Positions 13,101 through 26,027 of a stretch of DNA of 64,000 nucleotides are shown piece after piece (the stretch's first letter is position 1; every line of letters starts with the position of its first letter). This stretch comes from Turnera subulata (taxonomy: Eukaryota; Streptophyta; Magnoliopsida; Malpighiales; Passifloraceae). The position numbers and the translations under genes are program-made. The stretch covers positions 113,884 to 177,883 of the forward strand of contig JAKUCV010000897.1 in NCBI GenBank assembly GCA_028386065.3, given 5' to 3'. The notes under the pieces are model-generated. The model saw nothing but the letters and a program-made list of their open reading frames with translations, was not told the DNA's origin and searched no databases.

Positions 13101-16100
13101 CAAAAATAACCTCATAACTACAGTTAGAATAGAAAATGTAGTTAAACTGAGATTCATTCCTAATGAAGAAGAAAGCCCAAAGAAACCAATAGAAAGTCAA
13201 ATTAAAAACAGAACACTGAAAAAGACCAATACAGATAGTACCTCCGACACAATTCAGCTTCCTCGGTGCAATCTACCTTCCCCATAAGAATTCTACCATC
13301 AATCTCTGGATCGTATCTAAGAACATGAACATGCATTCAGAGATAAAATTAAGGTTAAGCATAAGCTAGACAACAAGCATTATAAATAGAGCATTTATTT
13401 TCAAAAACCGAGACAGTTAATAATCCCAAGGAAAGTACCTTTCTCTTACTATTCTACCTGCTTTTTCCCATGAAGGTTTCTGAAACAAGAAAACTCATAA
13501 GTTGTCCGAAAAATGAAACTAACTGATGAAGAAGAAATGATGATATTGAACTGTCAGTCACTAAAGACCAAAGAAAAAAGAAGAGAAAAAAAAAAGGATT
13601 GGAGTTCCCAAGTTTGTAGCATATTTATCCAGGTATTGTACAGTCTAAATGTGGAAAGATTCTTTAAACCAGCATTTTGACACCTCAATTTGTTCATTTG
13701 GATTTGTGCACAACATTCTTCAACTATTCAGTTTTGCTATCACAGGATATTTTTTTCTATGTTAAATGACTACCAATTGGACACGACCTCAAGAGCAATG
13801 CAGATGACCAATGTAGCCAAGCTCACTGATATGGGATACAATATTCTTCTAGTTTCTTTAGGTGTACATCACCCCCGAGTTTTAGTTATTTTTCCTACAA
13901 CAACAGTGATAGGGAAAGCTTCAATGTTGTTACACTTTTCAACTTTAGATTAAAACTTATGTGCCTTCTAGGACATAAAGGATACAAATCCTGTAAGCTC
14001 CATGTGGACTCATTTTTTAATTTCTTTTACCAGAAACCAAACCTTCAAACACTTGTATTATTCCCCATGCAGTTATGGGCATGTTAAATTGAATCACTGT
14101 ATCGAGGCCTAGACAGGTGTTAATGAGAAAATTACTGGTAAAATCCTCCAGTTAAGAGATTACATTAAATATATAGTTCACTAGGAGCAAAAAAATGTGG
14201 ACTACAACAGAGTACCCAGTCCCAGGTTAAGATCCAACAACCAAGATTGGTAATTGATGATTCAACGATTTCTTTTCAGAGATTTTGATGGTACTCAACC
14301 CCAAAACCATATGAGGGTAGACTAGTCATCATGTATGATATCTTAGGACGACATAACTTCATTAAACTTCCAACCCCTGTTTTTCACATTTGCCAGGGAG
14401 TATAGCATAGTGTGCATAAATACTAATGTACCCCATAAAGAAACTCAATTAAAAAAAGTCAGTTAAAACCACTGAAGCTTAGGGAAAGAGGACCCTACTC
14501 TCCGTCCATGATGCCTTCAAAACATGCGATATAGGACAGAAAAGGAGATTTAACAAATTCATACAATTACAAAATATGGAAAAAAAATGTTTGTTCTGAG
14601 AATCAGAACAAGGCAAGCCAAAGTATAAAAATTATCAAGTAATATATTGCTGAAGAAAAAATCCATACAGATATCCAATCTTCGCAATTCAAAAAATTGG
14701 AATGCTATTCCAAGATTTCCAAGCTGGGTGTTTTAAACATGAGGGTAAATTCTATTTATAATTCAGAATGCTCAACATAATCAATATTTATGATGCTCAA
14801 CCTAAAAGGATGTTCTGAACATTTAGATTCGCAAAGGTTTATATGTCCTGTTACATTCAGGGGTCATGATTCAAGTGCTATTAACCATTGTTTGCATTGA
14901 CAATTAAAGATTATCCGAAGATAAACAACCAAAGAAAAAAAAAAAAAAAGAACGAAATGGCATGCCAATGATTTTTTATGATTAATTTTCAAGGAATAAA
15001 AGGCATAATAGAATTACCAAGCGATTACTCCAGTAGCACCACGGAGCAAAAAAGTTAACAACCAAAATTGGATAGCTGAAAAGAAAGAAATTACTGTGAG
15101 TAGGTAACCAACAACAGCAACATAATAATAATAACTCCCAAATTAGAACCTTAAACGATAATAAACCAAATGATAGAATATCCTAAATTCAAAAACCGAA
15201 CCACTTACTGATGTGAGTATTCGTCAAAATTATGAGAATTCAACAGCACAGAACCTTCGGCAGCTTCTCCGTCACCTTCATCTCCATGTTTAATGTCATG
15301 TGAAACTGGTTCTGGGTGAAATTCAGCACCAGTAGGCTGTAAATCAGGACCTATTGAGAATTTGCGTATTGTTTTTGTTATATTCAGCCTGTTCTGAAAA
15401 GAAAAGGGAAAAATATGAGTCTGGTCAAGGATAATTTTTTTGAGAAAAAATGCATTGGTAGCAAGAAGAGAGTAAAATTGCACTTCAGAGGACAGAGAAC
15501 TCAGGTTTTGACCATCTTTTTTCTTTTTGGGGCTTTAACATTTCAAGCTCATTTCAGTTCTGTTTGTCCCAGGAAGGAAATCTCCAACTTGCAAAACTGA
15601 CATAGTGTGATCTAATACAGTAAATTTTGTTGCAGAAAAACAAAAAGGCTTTCACGATGAATAAGTCTTAAGGCTTAAAAGCACCATACAGATGTTGAAA
15701 CGCATGTCAATTATAGGGAAGAGAATAAGCAAATAAACAGTTTTGAGTGCAAACAATATACTTAAGCTGGTGAAAAACTACTCAAAGTGAGCAGCAAAAA
15801 AACAGTAGTGCCGCATTCTTCTTTAAGAATAAACTCCATAAGCCTGGATGGCAAAATAATCAACTAGAAGTAAATATCCACCTATACAGAAAGAGCTCCA
15901 CAAATTCTCCAAGATTGTATATAATATTTAGATGCACACTTCAGTGCCCCTTAAATCAGCACTGCTCTAACATTTCTAACGGATTTTTAAAACACTCCTA
16001 TTTGCAGCTAACTCTCTATGGTCTACAAAACTTGAAAAATGTAACCTATTTCTAGAGTAGAAACAAAAAGGAAAACTTAAAGAAGCAATTATGAAACTTT

Positions 16101-18238
16101 AATTTATTCATCACAGTGAATGAGGCAAACCAAATGTATTGATGCAGAACTTACAGTTCCCAGCACATCACTCACATCAACTGCTGCAAATTCGCACGAA
16201 AGAGAGGGAAAACTACGACAAATACAATGAATTGCATCAGTTATTGTACAGTGAATAAGAAACAAAAAGGAGCATGCCTAGCTGTCCTTTTACAAAGACA
16301 TGTAGCAACAAGCAAACAGTATAGAATAATCTGGCATCTTCAAGAAAATTAGAAGAAAAGCAATATCACAGTAAAACCAGGTCCATAATATGCATGGTAT
16401 CCGGGATAAATTAAAAGTGATAGGCAATATGGCATGAATAACAGAGGCACCCAACAGTATGACATGACTACATGCTTCATACAGGCATCCATACATTATT
16501 CCCCACAAAACAGAACAAACACCTGATCGATCAAAGATCTGTGCATCAGCTTCTATATTTTACGTGCCTGGCTTGTATTCACCGTCAGCGCTATGATAGA
16601 TTTTCTTTTACAAATTAAAACGCCTGTAACTAGCCAATTAACTACATTCATCCACATCAAAAATCTACAAAAGGAATGTATTTTTTATTGAAACTATGGC
16701 AATTTCTTGCTTAAACTCACAACAACGAAAATAGTAAGGTAATGTTAAATATCAAGATTGGGTTCAAAAATCAGACCAGTTGGGGCATGCATTTACAGCA
16801 ATTAAAGTTATTTCAGCATGACTTGACTAAGGGAGGAGCATAGGGAGAAGAAACTAATGCTCGAACAGCACAACACAATGGAGGGTTCCATGCGCTAGTC
16901 GACAAGGATGTTTACCTGATATTAAAATCAATACGCAAGAACTCCCCGTCAGAACTGGTGTCCACGATAACAGATGTAGAGGTACTGACAGTCAAGTAAT
17001 CATTCAATTCCTGCAAAATTAACATTGAAATTCATATCAGCTCTCAAAAGAACCATCGTCCGTATCACACAGATTGCCAATTCTTGCTTAAACAAATAAC
17101 ATAAATCAAAGGCATACATAGAAGGAAATATAGGAGAAGCAACATAAGTATTAGAAAAAAGGGGAAGAAAGAAAAGGAAAGTAACAGTCACACAAAATAC
17201 TAATAAGAGAGAAAAGGATGCTAACTTTAAAATGGTATTCGGAGTTAAAGGTGGCCAAAACATAAAACAGAACGATGATAAGATCCTCAACAGTAATTGT
17301 CAGAGTAAACAGTGTTAAACATCTCAAAGTATAAATGCATAAAGAAAAGGAACTAAAAAGGAAATGATAAGTAATTAAATTTCCATTGAACTACCAAATA
17401 AGCCCCTACTTACCATTCCAAACAAAAATACCATGGCAAGAGCTGCTATTATAGATAATCCAGCACCTGATAATGACGCCTCCGTCAAATCACGGGGAAT
17501 TTTCCTGCAGATATAAGAAAGGACAAGCAACTCACACAACACATTTCCCCCAAAAACAAGGATAAAAAAAAAAATAAAAGAAAAAACCAGAAGAGCCACA
17601 TATCGGATGAAGCAGCATTTTCTGCGCTCGGGCATAGTTTCCATGTGAGAGTGAATCAAACATTTGAAGAAGCAAGTGGCTAAAAGAACCAAAATCCAGT
17701 AACATATATTATAGATTGAACATTTATCAGGTCCGCCTAATAGAACCGAAATGGATAGCTAAGCTCGCCTTCATTTGCTTACTTAGCATTTCGAACCTAA
17801 ACCGTTAACTTTGTTTAGCGGCACGCTAAATTGGAGTGAAATCATTAATATTCCTGATCAAGAAAAATAAAAAACTCCAGAATCCAAAACAAAATATTCA
17901 ACCAAATTCTTCTCTCCATAGGCCAAAATTTATATGCTGCTTCCCTTCGGTTGCATCAGTTAGCCCGCACTACAAAAAATAATAACGAAAATGGAAAAAA
18001 AAAAATAGGCGAAATCCGTTTGCCAGTTGGTAAACAGATACTGGACTCCACTCGTGCACTAATTATCCAGAAATTACACTTCAGATCCACAAATTACACT
18101 AACAAACCGTTCCAAAAACTGGAGAAATGTGACACCACAGAAAGAAACTACAAAGACATGAAAGCAGAAGCGAGAGAATTTTAGTGACGAATCATACCTG
18201 TAAAAATCGACGGATTTGAGCTTGCTCGTCGAAATCAT
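10155..18238 (-). CDS. PDIL5-4: Protein disulfide isomerase-like 5-3/5-4 (Erv41/46 plus thioredoxin domain)
   Basis: Fifteen exons on the minus strand all join in frame at GT-AG sites: 18198-18238, 17414-17504, 16916-17010, 16155-16212, 15209-15393, 15018-15075, 13439-13479, 13242-13316, 12957-13013, 12385-12451, 12105-12251, 11167-11388, 10485-10643, 10315-10392, 10155-10232. The product is 483 residues, the usual length for this plant family. In order it has an ERGIC/Erv46 N-terminal domain with a first membrane segment (about residues 25-44), a lumenal thioredoxin domain (about 155-270), a COPII-coated Erv C-terminal domain and a second membrane segment (about 440-462). The thioredoxin site reads WCYWS, with a single cysteine (Cys170) and Ser at the second position, so classical CxxC dithiol exchange is unlikely. 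By family it should act in the ER or ER-Golgi shuttle in cargo folding or sorting. I cannot separate paralogue 5-3 from 5-4. Confidence 0.95.
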
Positions 18239-19440
18239 GGCTCTGTAACGCTGCTATTCTCTCTTCCGCGCAACAGATTTTTCACCAACCAAGACTCTCT
18301 GAGAGAGAGAGAGAGATGAAAAATATTAAAATGAGAAAGGAAAAAGAAACTGAAAAGCAAAGAAAGCACTCAAATCCGGAGAAATGAGCGCATTAGATCT
18401 GCTATGGAGGAGAGCGAGGACACGCGGGATTTAACATTTATTATATGAATACTCTTCTTTTACTTCCATAAACAAAAAATATTATAGAATACAGAGACAG
18501 AAGAGTATTATAGAATATATATATAGAGAGAGAGAGAGATCTTCGATTAGGATAGTATCACTCACACTAACACGCTAACTCGGCCTCTGCTGACTTCGTT
18601 CCCTCCCTCGCTCTTTGTTTGGATGAATTTCTTTTTAATTTCTCTGTTTTTTCTGGGGTTGTCTGCATTGTATGAGCGAGCTCCAGCTGATGGATGCCTG
18701 CCTCACCGGGTGTGTACCGTATAGTCATTTCCACAAGAATTTTTCGCGTGCGGGGTAGGCGTTAGCGTAAAATACAAAACGAACCGTCGTGTTTCTGTGC
18801 ACGTGTGATGGGTGATCACCGTGGTAAGTTAAAAAATTATGTAATCAAAAATCTTGAACATGGCATTGATTTTTCCATATCAATGCAAAACAAAATCCCT
18901 CTTTTTATGTGGATTGTAAACATAAATATGTTGGAACCCAAAAACAAATTAAATGTATAAAGTCTCTATCCATCTGAGTTTTAACTTTTTTCGATTTCAT
19001 GGAAAGGTAGTTCAAGGAGTTATATCATCATTATTGAAGAGTTGTGCATATTATAAAACTAAATAATTTGACGAATAATAATGGGTGCTTTCAAAGTGTG
19101 ACTTTTTCTTTAGATTTTTGTATTATTATATTTCCTTAAGCAGACATAGAAAAAATAATATCTCATTGTATTTGTAGATTTGTAGTTTTCTAAACAAGAG
19201 TTTATTAGGTAGGTACAATAACCAAACAACCATCAGTAGTTTTTGCTTGATGGGTTATTGTCTCCCATTTTGGCACCCATCTTGAAATTGACCCCTTAGT
19301 TTTTATTTGTTCGATTTTGCGCCAAACAACATTGGCATCTACAGCGTTTTTGCCCACCTCCCATGTTATTAGGTTTTTTTTTTTTGTTGACATGTAGGTA
19401 GTTATAAATATAGGCCCAAAAAAGCTAAAAAGGGGTTGAA
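18239..19440. other. Upstream region of the PDI-like gene and AT-rich spacer
   Basis: A GA run at 18300-18316, which is CT-rich on the transcribed strand, lies about 65 bases upstream of the PDI start and probably belongs to its leader or core promoter. A second AG repeat occurs around 18520-18540. I see no clear TATA box at the expected distance. The remainder up to the Harbinger element holds no recognisable gene. Confidence 0.5.
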
Positions 19441-20034
19441 TTAGGGTGCATTTGGGAACTATTTTGTGTTTTTAGTTCTTAATAACTGTTTTGAAAATTA
19501 AGAACTGAGAGTTTTTAAACACTGAAAATTCGTTTGGATGTTTGTACTTTAAAATAATTCTTAAAGAACTAAAAATAAAGAATTTGTTTGGCAAGAAATA
19601 AATATAAAAATTGTTTTTAAACATTAAAAATTTACAAACTTATTAGATTAATAAAGTAATTTAATTAATAAAATATTTAGATTACATATGAGAATTTTAC
19701 AAAAAAAATACCATCACACAATTTACTAATAAATTAATTTAGAATAGAATGTATTTGTACAAATCTTCAAAAATTAGGTTGAATATTAAGAAATATTATT
19801 ACACATTATAAGACATTATTTAATATCACATAATTTTATTTAATATTATAATTTTCATAAAATCTTCATACATAACACTTTGATATCATCATAGTAATTA
19901 CAATAAAAATTAGTTTACATTAACGATTAGCCCACATTAAATTTGCAATATTATTCCGATATTCTACCATTGCTTTTTGCACCTTGCTCACCTAAAGCTT
20001 CCTGTCGAGAACTTGAAGCACCTGATGTTCCCTC

Positions 20035-20337
20035 CAGTGGCGAAGCTAGATAGAATTTTTAGAGGGGGCCAATATAACATTTTCTGTGTGATAATAAGGA
20101 TTTATGTAAAAAAATAAAATTTAGAGAGGGACTAATATAATATTTCGTGTTTGATAATAAAGGTTTATGTAAAAAAAATAAAATTTCGAGGGAGTCAAAT
20201 ACACATCACGATAGGACTTATTTGCAAAAAATAAAAATATGGGGGGCAATTGATATATTACGATAGTACTAGTATGAAAAAATTAGAAATCCAGGGGGGC
20301 CATGGCCACCCTTGGCCCCCCTGGGCCACCGCCACTG
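20035..20337. mobile_element. hAT-type MITE (303 bp) inside the Harbinger transposase gene
   Basis: The ends CAGTGGCGAAGC and GGCCACCGCCACTG form a short inverted repeat (CAGTGGCG on each strand). They are flanked by an exact 8-bp duplication, GTTCCCTC, at 20027-20034 and 20338-20345. An 8-bp duplication and this terminus are typical of hAT elements. The interior is AT-rich, non-coding, and contains two diverged copies of a sub-repeat around TTTATGTAAAAAAATAAAATT. It sits in the C-terminal coding part of the transposase, so it landed after the Harbinger element. Confidence 0.93.
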
Positions 20338-20345
20338 GTTCCCTC

Positions 20346-21627
20346 GTCTGAGCTTCCAGATATAGTCTCCTTCTCTAATGGGCTTATATTTTCCCATTCT
20401 TCAAATAATTTATCACATTATGCCCATTTACGAACACAATTATGAATTGTACAACAAAGAATTACAATAGGTTTATAATTTGGCATTAATTTTAAAATTG
20501 AAAAACGTGCTTTTAGGACTCCGAAGCATCGTTCGATTACCATCCTTAATGACGAATGTCTGTAGTTAAAAATTCTTCACGACTTCGAGGTTGACGTCTA
20601 TTACCATTAAATTCTTGTGAATGATACCTTTGACCTCTAAGGGGGAAAGAAATCCTACCATACAAGGATATCACATCCTGGCCTGTAACAAAAAAGTTAT
20701 TTAGTTAGAAGTTATAAAAATAATAATGAATGAATGAACAAAATAAAATATTTAATTATAAATTTTTTAGAAATTTCATTAAAATTATTACCTTCTTGTG
20801 TCCATGGAAATTGTGAATCTCTCCAATGAAGTGCATCTAAAAAAATTCTTGAGTCATTAGCACTACCTTCCCATCCCGAAAGTACATAAGTGAACATTAT
20901 ATTAAAATCACAAGCACACATAATATTTTGTGTGACAATACTTTTTCCGCCTCTACATGAAACTTGCTTCTCCGAGGAGCCCATGCACTTATATGTGTAC
21001 CATCAATTGCACCAAGACAATTCTAAAGAAAAAAATAGTTAGAAAAATAAAATTTTATTTTAATTCAATTATATTTTTTTGTGACTTCTACAATAACAAC
21101 ATTCTTAACATTACCTAAAACCATGGATAGTACATCGGATTATTAACAATGTGATCTAGTAATTCTATTGAATCTTGTTTAATAATCTCCCGCGCAAGTT
21201 TGCATAACGCTTTTATAGTTTGCTTAAAATGGCGCTGCATAGTTTTAGTAGAGTGCTGAAATTGATCCGCCATAACTCTGTGACGAATATTATGTCTCAA
21301 AATAAATAATGTCATTGCAACCTTCTCCTCTAGACAGACACCCCTCGAATCACTTAGATATTCCTTTCTTCTGAGATCAACACACAGTTAGATAAAGCAT
21401 GCTTTTTCTATACGAAATAATTCATAACAAACTTATTTTGATCCTTCCAATAATTCATTTACAAACTGATGACCTATTAATGAAGAGGTCCGTATCCGAT
21501 TCTTCTCGCATATAATTTTCTCGTATTCATCTAGCAGAGAGAGGAAAATAATATCATCAAAACTGTCGTCATACGAGTGATTCGACGAAGAGCTATCTGA
21601 CCTACTAGCTGCAGATGCACCATCCAT
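20346..21627 (-). pseudogene. Harbinger transposase (DDE_Tnp_4, HARBI1-like), broken
   Basis: The N-terminus begins MDGASAASRSD at 21627 and includes RIRTSSLIGHQFVNELLEG, a conserved HARBI1-type segment. A helix-turn-helix-like part (KTMQRHFKQTIKALC) follows. The three catalytic acidic positions are recognisable: GAIDGTHI near 21.0 kb, GSANDSRIF near 20.86 kb, and VIERCFGVLK near 20.54 kb. They lie in different reading frames, and a one-base shift separates the first from the following CRGGKSIVTQN block. A stop also interrupts the region near 21.4 kb. The C-terminal coding sequence is cut by the MITE at 20035-20337. The enzyme would have cut and pasted the element, but this copy cannot. Confidence 0.9.
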
Positions 21628-21924
21628 ATTGTTCCCTGCACTAATACGAATAAATAACCATCTTAATAAACATTCACAAATATTCTAAAAGTTTTATCAT
21701 ATTTTTCAATAACAGTAGTTTCATTTCAAGCAACAAGTAATTCAACACATATAGCTACCAAACAAATAGTACATAAGTACAGAATTCAACACCATCTAAC
21801 ATCAACATAAACTACATAATAATACAACTTAAAAAAATCTAGCAACAACAACAAACTGAAACATAATGCAACTTTAAAAGTTCGACATGTGACATTGATA
21901 ATAAAAGCTGCAAAATGAAACACA

Positions 21925-23140
21925 CTAGAGAAGGCTTCTAAGCCATATCTTTTTATTTCTGTCACTCATAGCAATGAAAGCCTCTCTCGAATCTTGATTC
22001 TTAAATTCTCCCACAGCCTTTACAAATACTTCTTCACTGATATCATCCATGGCCTCCAATTTCTAAATGCAATTTGTCATAGAAAAATCAACCCCTAGGG
22101 TGGAACTAACACCAGCGGCAGTCCGAGATTTGTATCGTTCAACTCTAGCAAGTGACTCCATTTGCCTTATTTTGGAAGTCTCAACATAAGCTTGTATGGC
22201 TTCATTCAAATGGGTCACTCTAGAGTCTTTTTTCTTTGGCGTGCGTTCTGGTACAATGATAGTTCTTTTTCCACTGCGAGTGACACGTTCAACTGTCTGA
22301 GTAGTCATAGGGTCTTCACCATCACTATCATTATCATCCTCAAGATTGACATATACCCCAGTGTTGACAAATACCTCATCAAGCCTCCTCTCCTCATCTG
22401 AATTTGGAGGTTCTAAGCCCGAGGAATGATGAAGGCCTCCAGTGGCTGTGCTTCTGTTAATTAGATTAAGAAGATCATAATGATCACAACTTTTTTTCTG
22501 AAATTGTGCTGCATTTTTAACTTTCTACAAGCAAGGAAAAATTGTGCATATATATGTTTGGGAAAAAAAATATATTACATAATAATACAAAAATCTACCT
22601 GAATATATGCAGTCCATACAGAGTCTTCAGCAGTCACCGTGTTAGTTATTAGATTCCATCCAAATCCAATGGTCTAAAGAAGATTGGAGAAAATTCGATA
22701 TTTAGCTCGCAACTTATGAAATTTTTACTTCATTTGGTTTTTGGTGTAATTGCGACCACTCTTCATGTTCAACTCATTGGGAATTTCTGCCCAAACCTTA
22801 GTGTTGAATTGGCCATTTTGCATATCTCCTTTGTTCACGCAATCGACTAAAACATCTATAAATAACTTCTTCACAATAGCTCCCAAGCAGCCTCTTCTTT
22901 TTTTTTTATGCTGATCGAACTTCTTTATTGAGTTAGATTTATGTACAAAGTAATTGTAAGGCTAAGTATTACATTAATAACACGACAGCCATGAAGCTAC
23001 AGTACGCTAGCCACGACAGCCATGAAGGCTAACAATTACATTAGTCTCACGGCGGGAAACTGAAGTTGACAGCCTTGGCATTACGCCACCCTTGGACAAG
23101 CAGCCTCTTCTTCAACTCCATCATTGCGTTCAGATGCCAT
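21925..23140 (-). pseudogene. Harbinger Myb/SANT-like accessory protein, broken
   Basis: A Myb/SANT-like domain starts near MASERNDG at 23140 and continues as VNKGDMQNGQFNTKVWAEI and SGRNYTKNQMK, then KFHKLRAKYRIFSNLL and GFGWN. In-frame stops follow QMK and SNLL. A splice donor after VWTAYIQ (about 22600) leads to a second coding block, 22524 to 21925, that ends FIAMSDRNKKIWLRSLL and carries a third stop at 22063-22065. In active Harbinger elements this protein partners the transposase in binding the transposon ends. A 197-bp insert with a 16-bp duplication splits the first exon at 22900-23096. Confidence 0.87.
22900..23096 (-). mobile_element. Short poly(A)-ended non-LTR insertion in the Myb-like exon
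   Basis: A 197-bp segment is flanked by a 16-bp direct repeat CAAGCAGCCTCTTCTT (22884-22899 and 23097-23112). On the minus strand it ends in an AATAAA signal followed by a poly(A) run. A long variable duplication plus poly(A) is the hallmark of target-primed retrotransposition. The sequence is either a 5'-truncated LINE tail or a SINE-like element; I see no convincing Pol III boxes, so a LINE tail is preferred. Confidence 0.85.
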
Positions 23141-24858
23141 CTACCATATGTATTTAATCCAAACACATAGAATAAAAAAAATGCAAACACATGCGATAGA
23201 ATTCAACCCCATATAAAAGGACTATATAATTCCAAACCAATTGAATTGAGATGATTATTTTCTTCTTTTACACTAGTGACTAATATCACAAGTCATTATC
23301 TCAAAAAATATGCAATGGATTCTATAACTATATTTATCATTCAATTTAAGGGGAAAAAAATAAATCTACAAACTTATTATGTATATTTATCATACAAATT
23401 TTCTCATGATTTGCATTCGTCTACACCCAAGTTGATTTAGGCATGATTTTAACCACTAACTATTAAAGAACATGATATCCTAATGTGCAACCTACTTGTT
23501 TCTAAAACGATTTCAAAGAAAAAAAAACTTGTTTTTCTAACTAATGAAATTTAATGATTCTGTCAGTGTCAAATAATTTATTATTGCAACCATAACTACT
23601 TGGAGGGAGTTTCTTTGTGAGCAGGTAAGGCACATTCAATTACCACCACAATTTTGTCTTAAAGTTTTGACTAGAGAAGTGTTAGGCTTTATTGTCTCAC
23701 TTATAAATGTAAATCCCTGTTTCTACCCAAAACAAAATGACTAAATTATCATCACAAGTGCAATCACAAAATACATACACCGGAGCGAGGTGGCTTCTCA
23801 ACATGTATGCCAAAGTTGCCAAAGTTAATAGAATGCATGACACTCGTACTTATATAGCCATTAGCCTTCCACACTACTTAAGTTCCACCTCCTACACTAA
23901 TTTGTTTTTTCTTTACTTAACGAATTTATAAATTATTACTTCATACACAGTTATTTAAAAATTATTGTCAAACGAAGATGGACATGTGGCTTTGTAGGAA
24001 AATAAAATGGATAGAAGGTACAAGAGAACGGAAAGAAAGGATGGAAAAGAAAATGAAGGAGACGTCTGTTGAAAAAACTACTATATGCGCAAAGGATATT
24101 TATATAACTTGATGCATAGACCAGATTAACAAGCACCCAGGTGGCCAGACAGACTTACTCGGGTTCAAAAAAATTTTTTTGCAGCAACCGGTTAAACCAC
24201 AATTCAACCATTTATGACTGTAATTTAAAGACTAAAAATCTAAAATCGAGACTTAAAACCAGTCTTTAGAACACTTCACCCTATATGCTAATATAAACAG
24301 ACCAAATTATCAATTTTAATCAGAAGCAACAAATTCTAAAATTAGGGGTTTTTTTCCCCAAATCTATTATAAACGCATACCTGGATAGAAGCTTCATTGC
24401 AATAAAAAATTGCAGCTTGATGGGGGAAATTCAAACTTTCTTTGTTCAGCTACTGAGTGAGGTTGAAGATGATTGGAACAACCCACTAATTTAGGGGAGC
24501 AAAAGGAACAGATGAGGAAAACCACGCTGCAAATGGACAGAGAGAAGGAAGAAAGAGCGTGAAAATTATGGAGAAAAAATAAAAGAGGAGTAATAATGGT
24601 TTTCTTATCATCTTAATTACAAAATTGCCATTAATGAAATGGCTTCCCAATTATTACGAATTTGCCACCACCTATTCTTAAAAACCAGTGAAAACACCTT
24701 TTTTCTCTTCTCCGTTTTCTCTTCTCTGGCAACTCTTTTTAAAAATTCCTTTTCTCAAAATGAATCACTTTTTTTGGCTCCCAAACATGTTTTCAGTTTT
24801 TTAAATATATTGAAAACTGGAAACCTATTCTGAGAACAGGTTTCCAAACACACCCTTA

Positions 24859-26027
24859 GCTTCTAAGATACTTTTTTGAAAATTTTGTATAAGGGGCAGG
24901 AATCAAAATCTGAGTATTCAAGAACACTAGAGGAGATTAAGAATGAAGAAGAGAGCAATCGCACACACACATTCAAACACAATAATTTAGAATGGTTCCC
25001 CCTAAATCCTGTGGGTACAACTACTCAAGACTCCCCCTTGAGATTTACCAAATCCACTATATGGTTTCTTCCAATGTGAAACCCAATCTTTTACAACCAA
25101 GCTTTTTCTAAGGCTCAAGCTTCAAAGCTATACAACCCCTTAAATAAAATTTCTCCAATCCTACTCAAGGTATAATTTTCAATAATCAAGCTCTAATCTC
25201 TCAATGGTTTATGAGCACTTAAGCAAGCTTCAAGAGGATGTAAATAAACTTATAATGGCTTACCTTAATGTGCTAATGAGGATAGGAAGGCTATTTATAG
25301 ATCCCAATAACAAATAGGGACTTAAAAGTCAAAGACAAATACCAAAATCTTGTCTTTCAGAATTTTGGTGTTGAGCCCATATACAATTTCTGGGCTGGAG
25401 AAAAATCTGCATTCTTCAATTAATTCTGACCATTGGGGCTAATGATTCCAACACCTTCTATCTTATTTTCTTGTAGCTCCTCAGTGATAATAAGATAATA
25501 AAACGGCTATATGGCTTTCTTGATAGGATTTAGGATCTTCTCTCTATCTTCCGATGGTGTGTGTTCACCTCCAAAGTGTTCCCCTTTTCTTTCATCAATA
25601 AAAATACTTTGTTGTCTTGATAGCTTCTTAGGAAGAGACAAAAAAAACGTTCACTTCTTACCCTTGCTCTTTGGTCATGATTCTTTTGGAATGTCTTAAG
25701 AGATAAGGTTGAGAAAGTAAGAGAATGATATGTGAAGCTTTAGCACAAGGAAGAAGACAACAAAATAAACAACCCCTATATCACGTGTTGCATACATTCA
25801 AAAGAAAACCATGCCCATATTGTTATAAAACGGCTTCACTCGATTTAGAAGGAAATGTGGGCTATGTTAATGAGCTTGAAAAATTCAAATACCCAAATCA
25901 CATATACATATAAACGCCTGCCAAGTGCAAGCCTAATTAAATAATGAAAGGTGATATGGAAAGGGTTAATAAAAAATTACTGATTGGCTCACTACTATAT
26001 AATGTAATAAAGTTTATTTTCAAAACT
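24859..26027. other. AT-rich spacer with a minus-strand promoter-like box
   Basis: I recognise no gene. The box CTATAAATAG at 25291-25300, read on the minus strand, lies in sequence that resembles the middle of an LTR. I could not define LTR ends or a duplication, so this is only a suspicion of an old solo LTR. Open frames here (for example 24876-25079 and 25725-25913) have no recognisable similarity. Confidence 0.4.

Larger units (their letters stand above)
19444..24855 (-). mobile_element. PIF/Harbinger DNA transposon, 5.4 kb, full-length but decayed
   Basis: The left end reads GGGTGCATTTGGGAAC and the right end, on the other strand, GGGTGTGTTTGGAAAC. These are imperfect terminal inverted repeats. 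Both ends are flanked by TTA (19441-19443 and 24856-24858), the 3-bp target duplication typical of PIF/Harbinger. Inside, on the minus strand, are the two expected genes: a DDE transposase (about 20.34-21.63 kb) and a Myb/SANT-like protein (about 21.93-23.14 kb). Both are broken by stops and shifts. A hAT-type MITE and a short poly(A)-ended insert lie within the two genes. The element is therefore dead but still carries complete ends. Confidence 0.92.

Noticed and set aside
12826..13200. A 124-residue minus-strand open frame inside the PDI-like gene
   Set aside because: It runs through an intron and an exon in the wrong frame; the exon 9 frame gives the conserved HHIQGYPSIRIF sequence.
24859..26027. 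A full LTR at 25.1-25.4 kb
   Set aside because: Only a TATA-like box was seen; no TG/CA ends or target duplication could be found.
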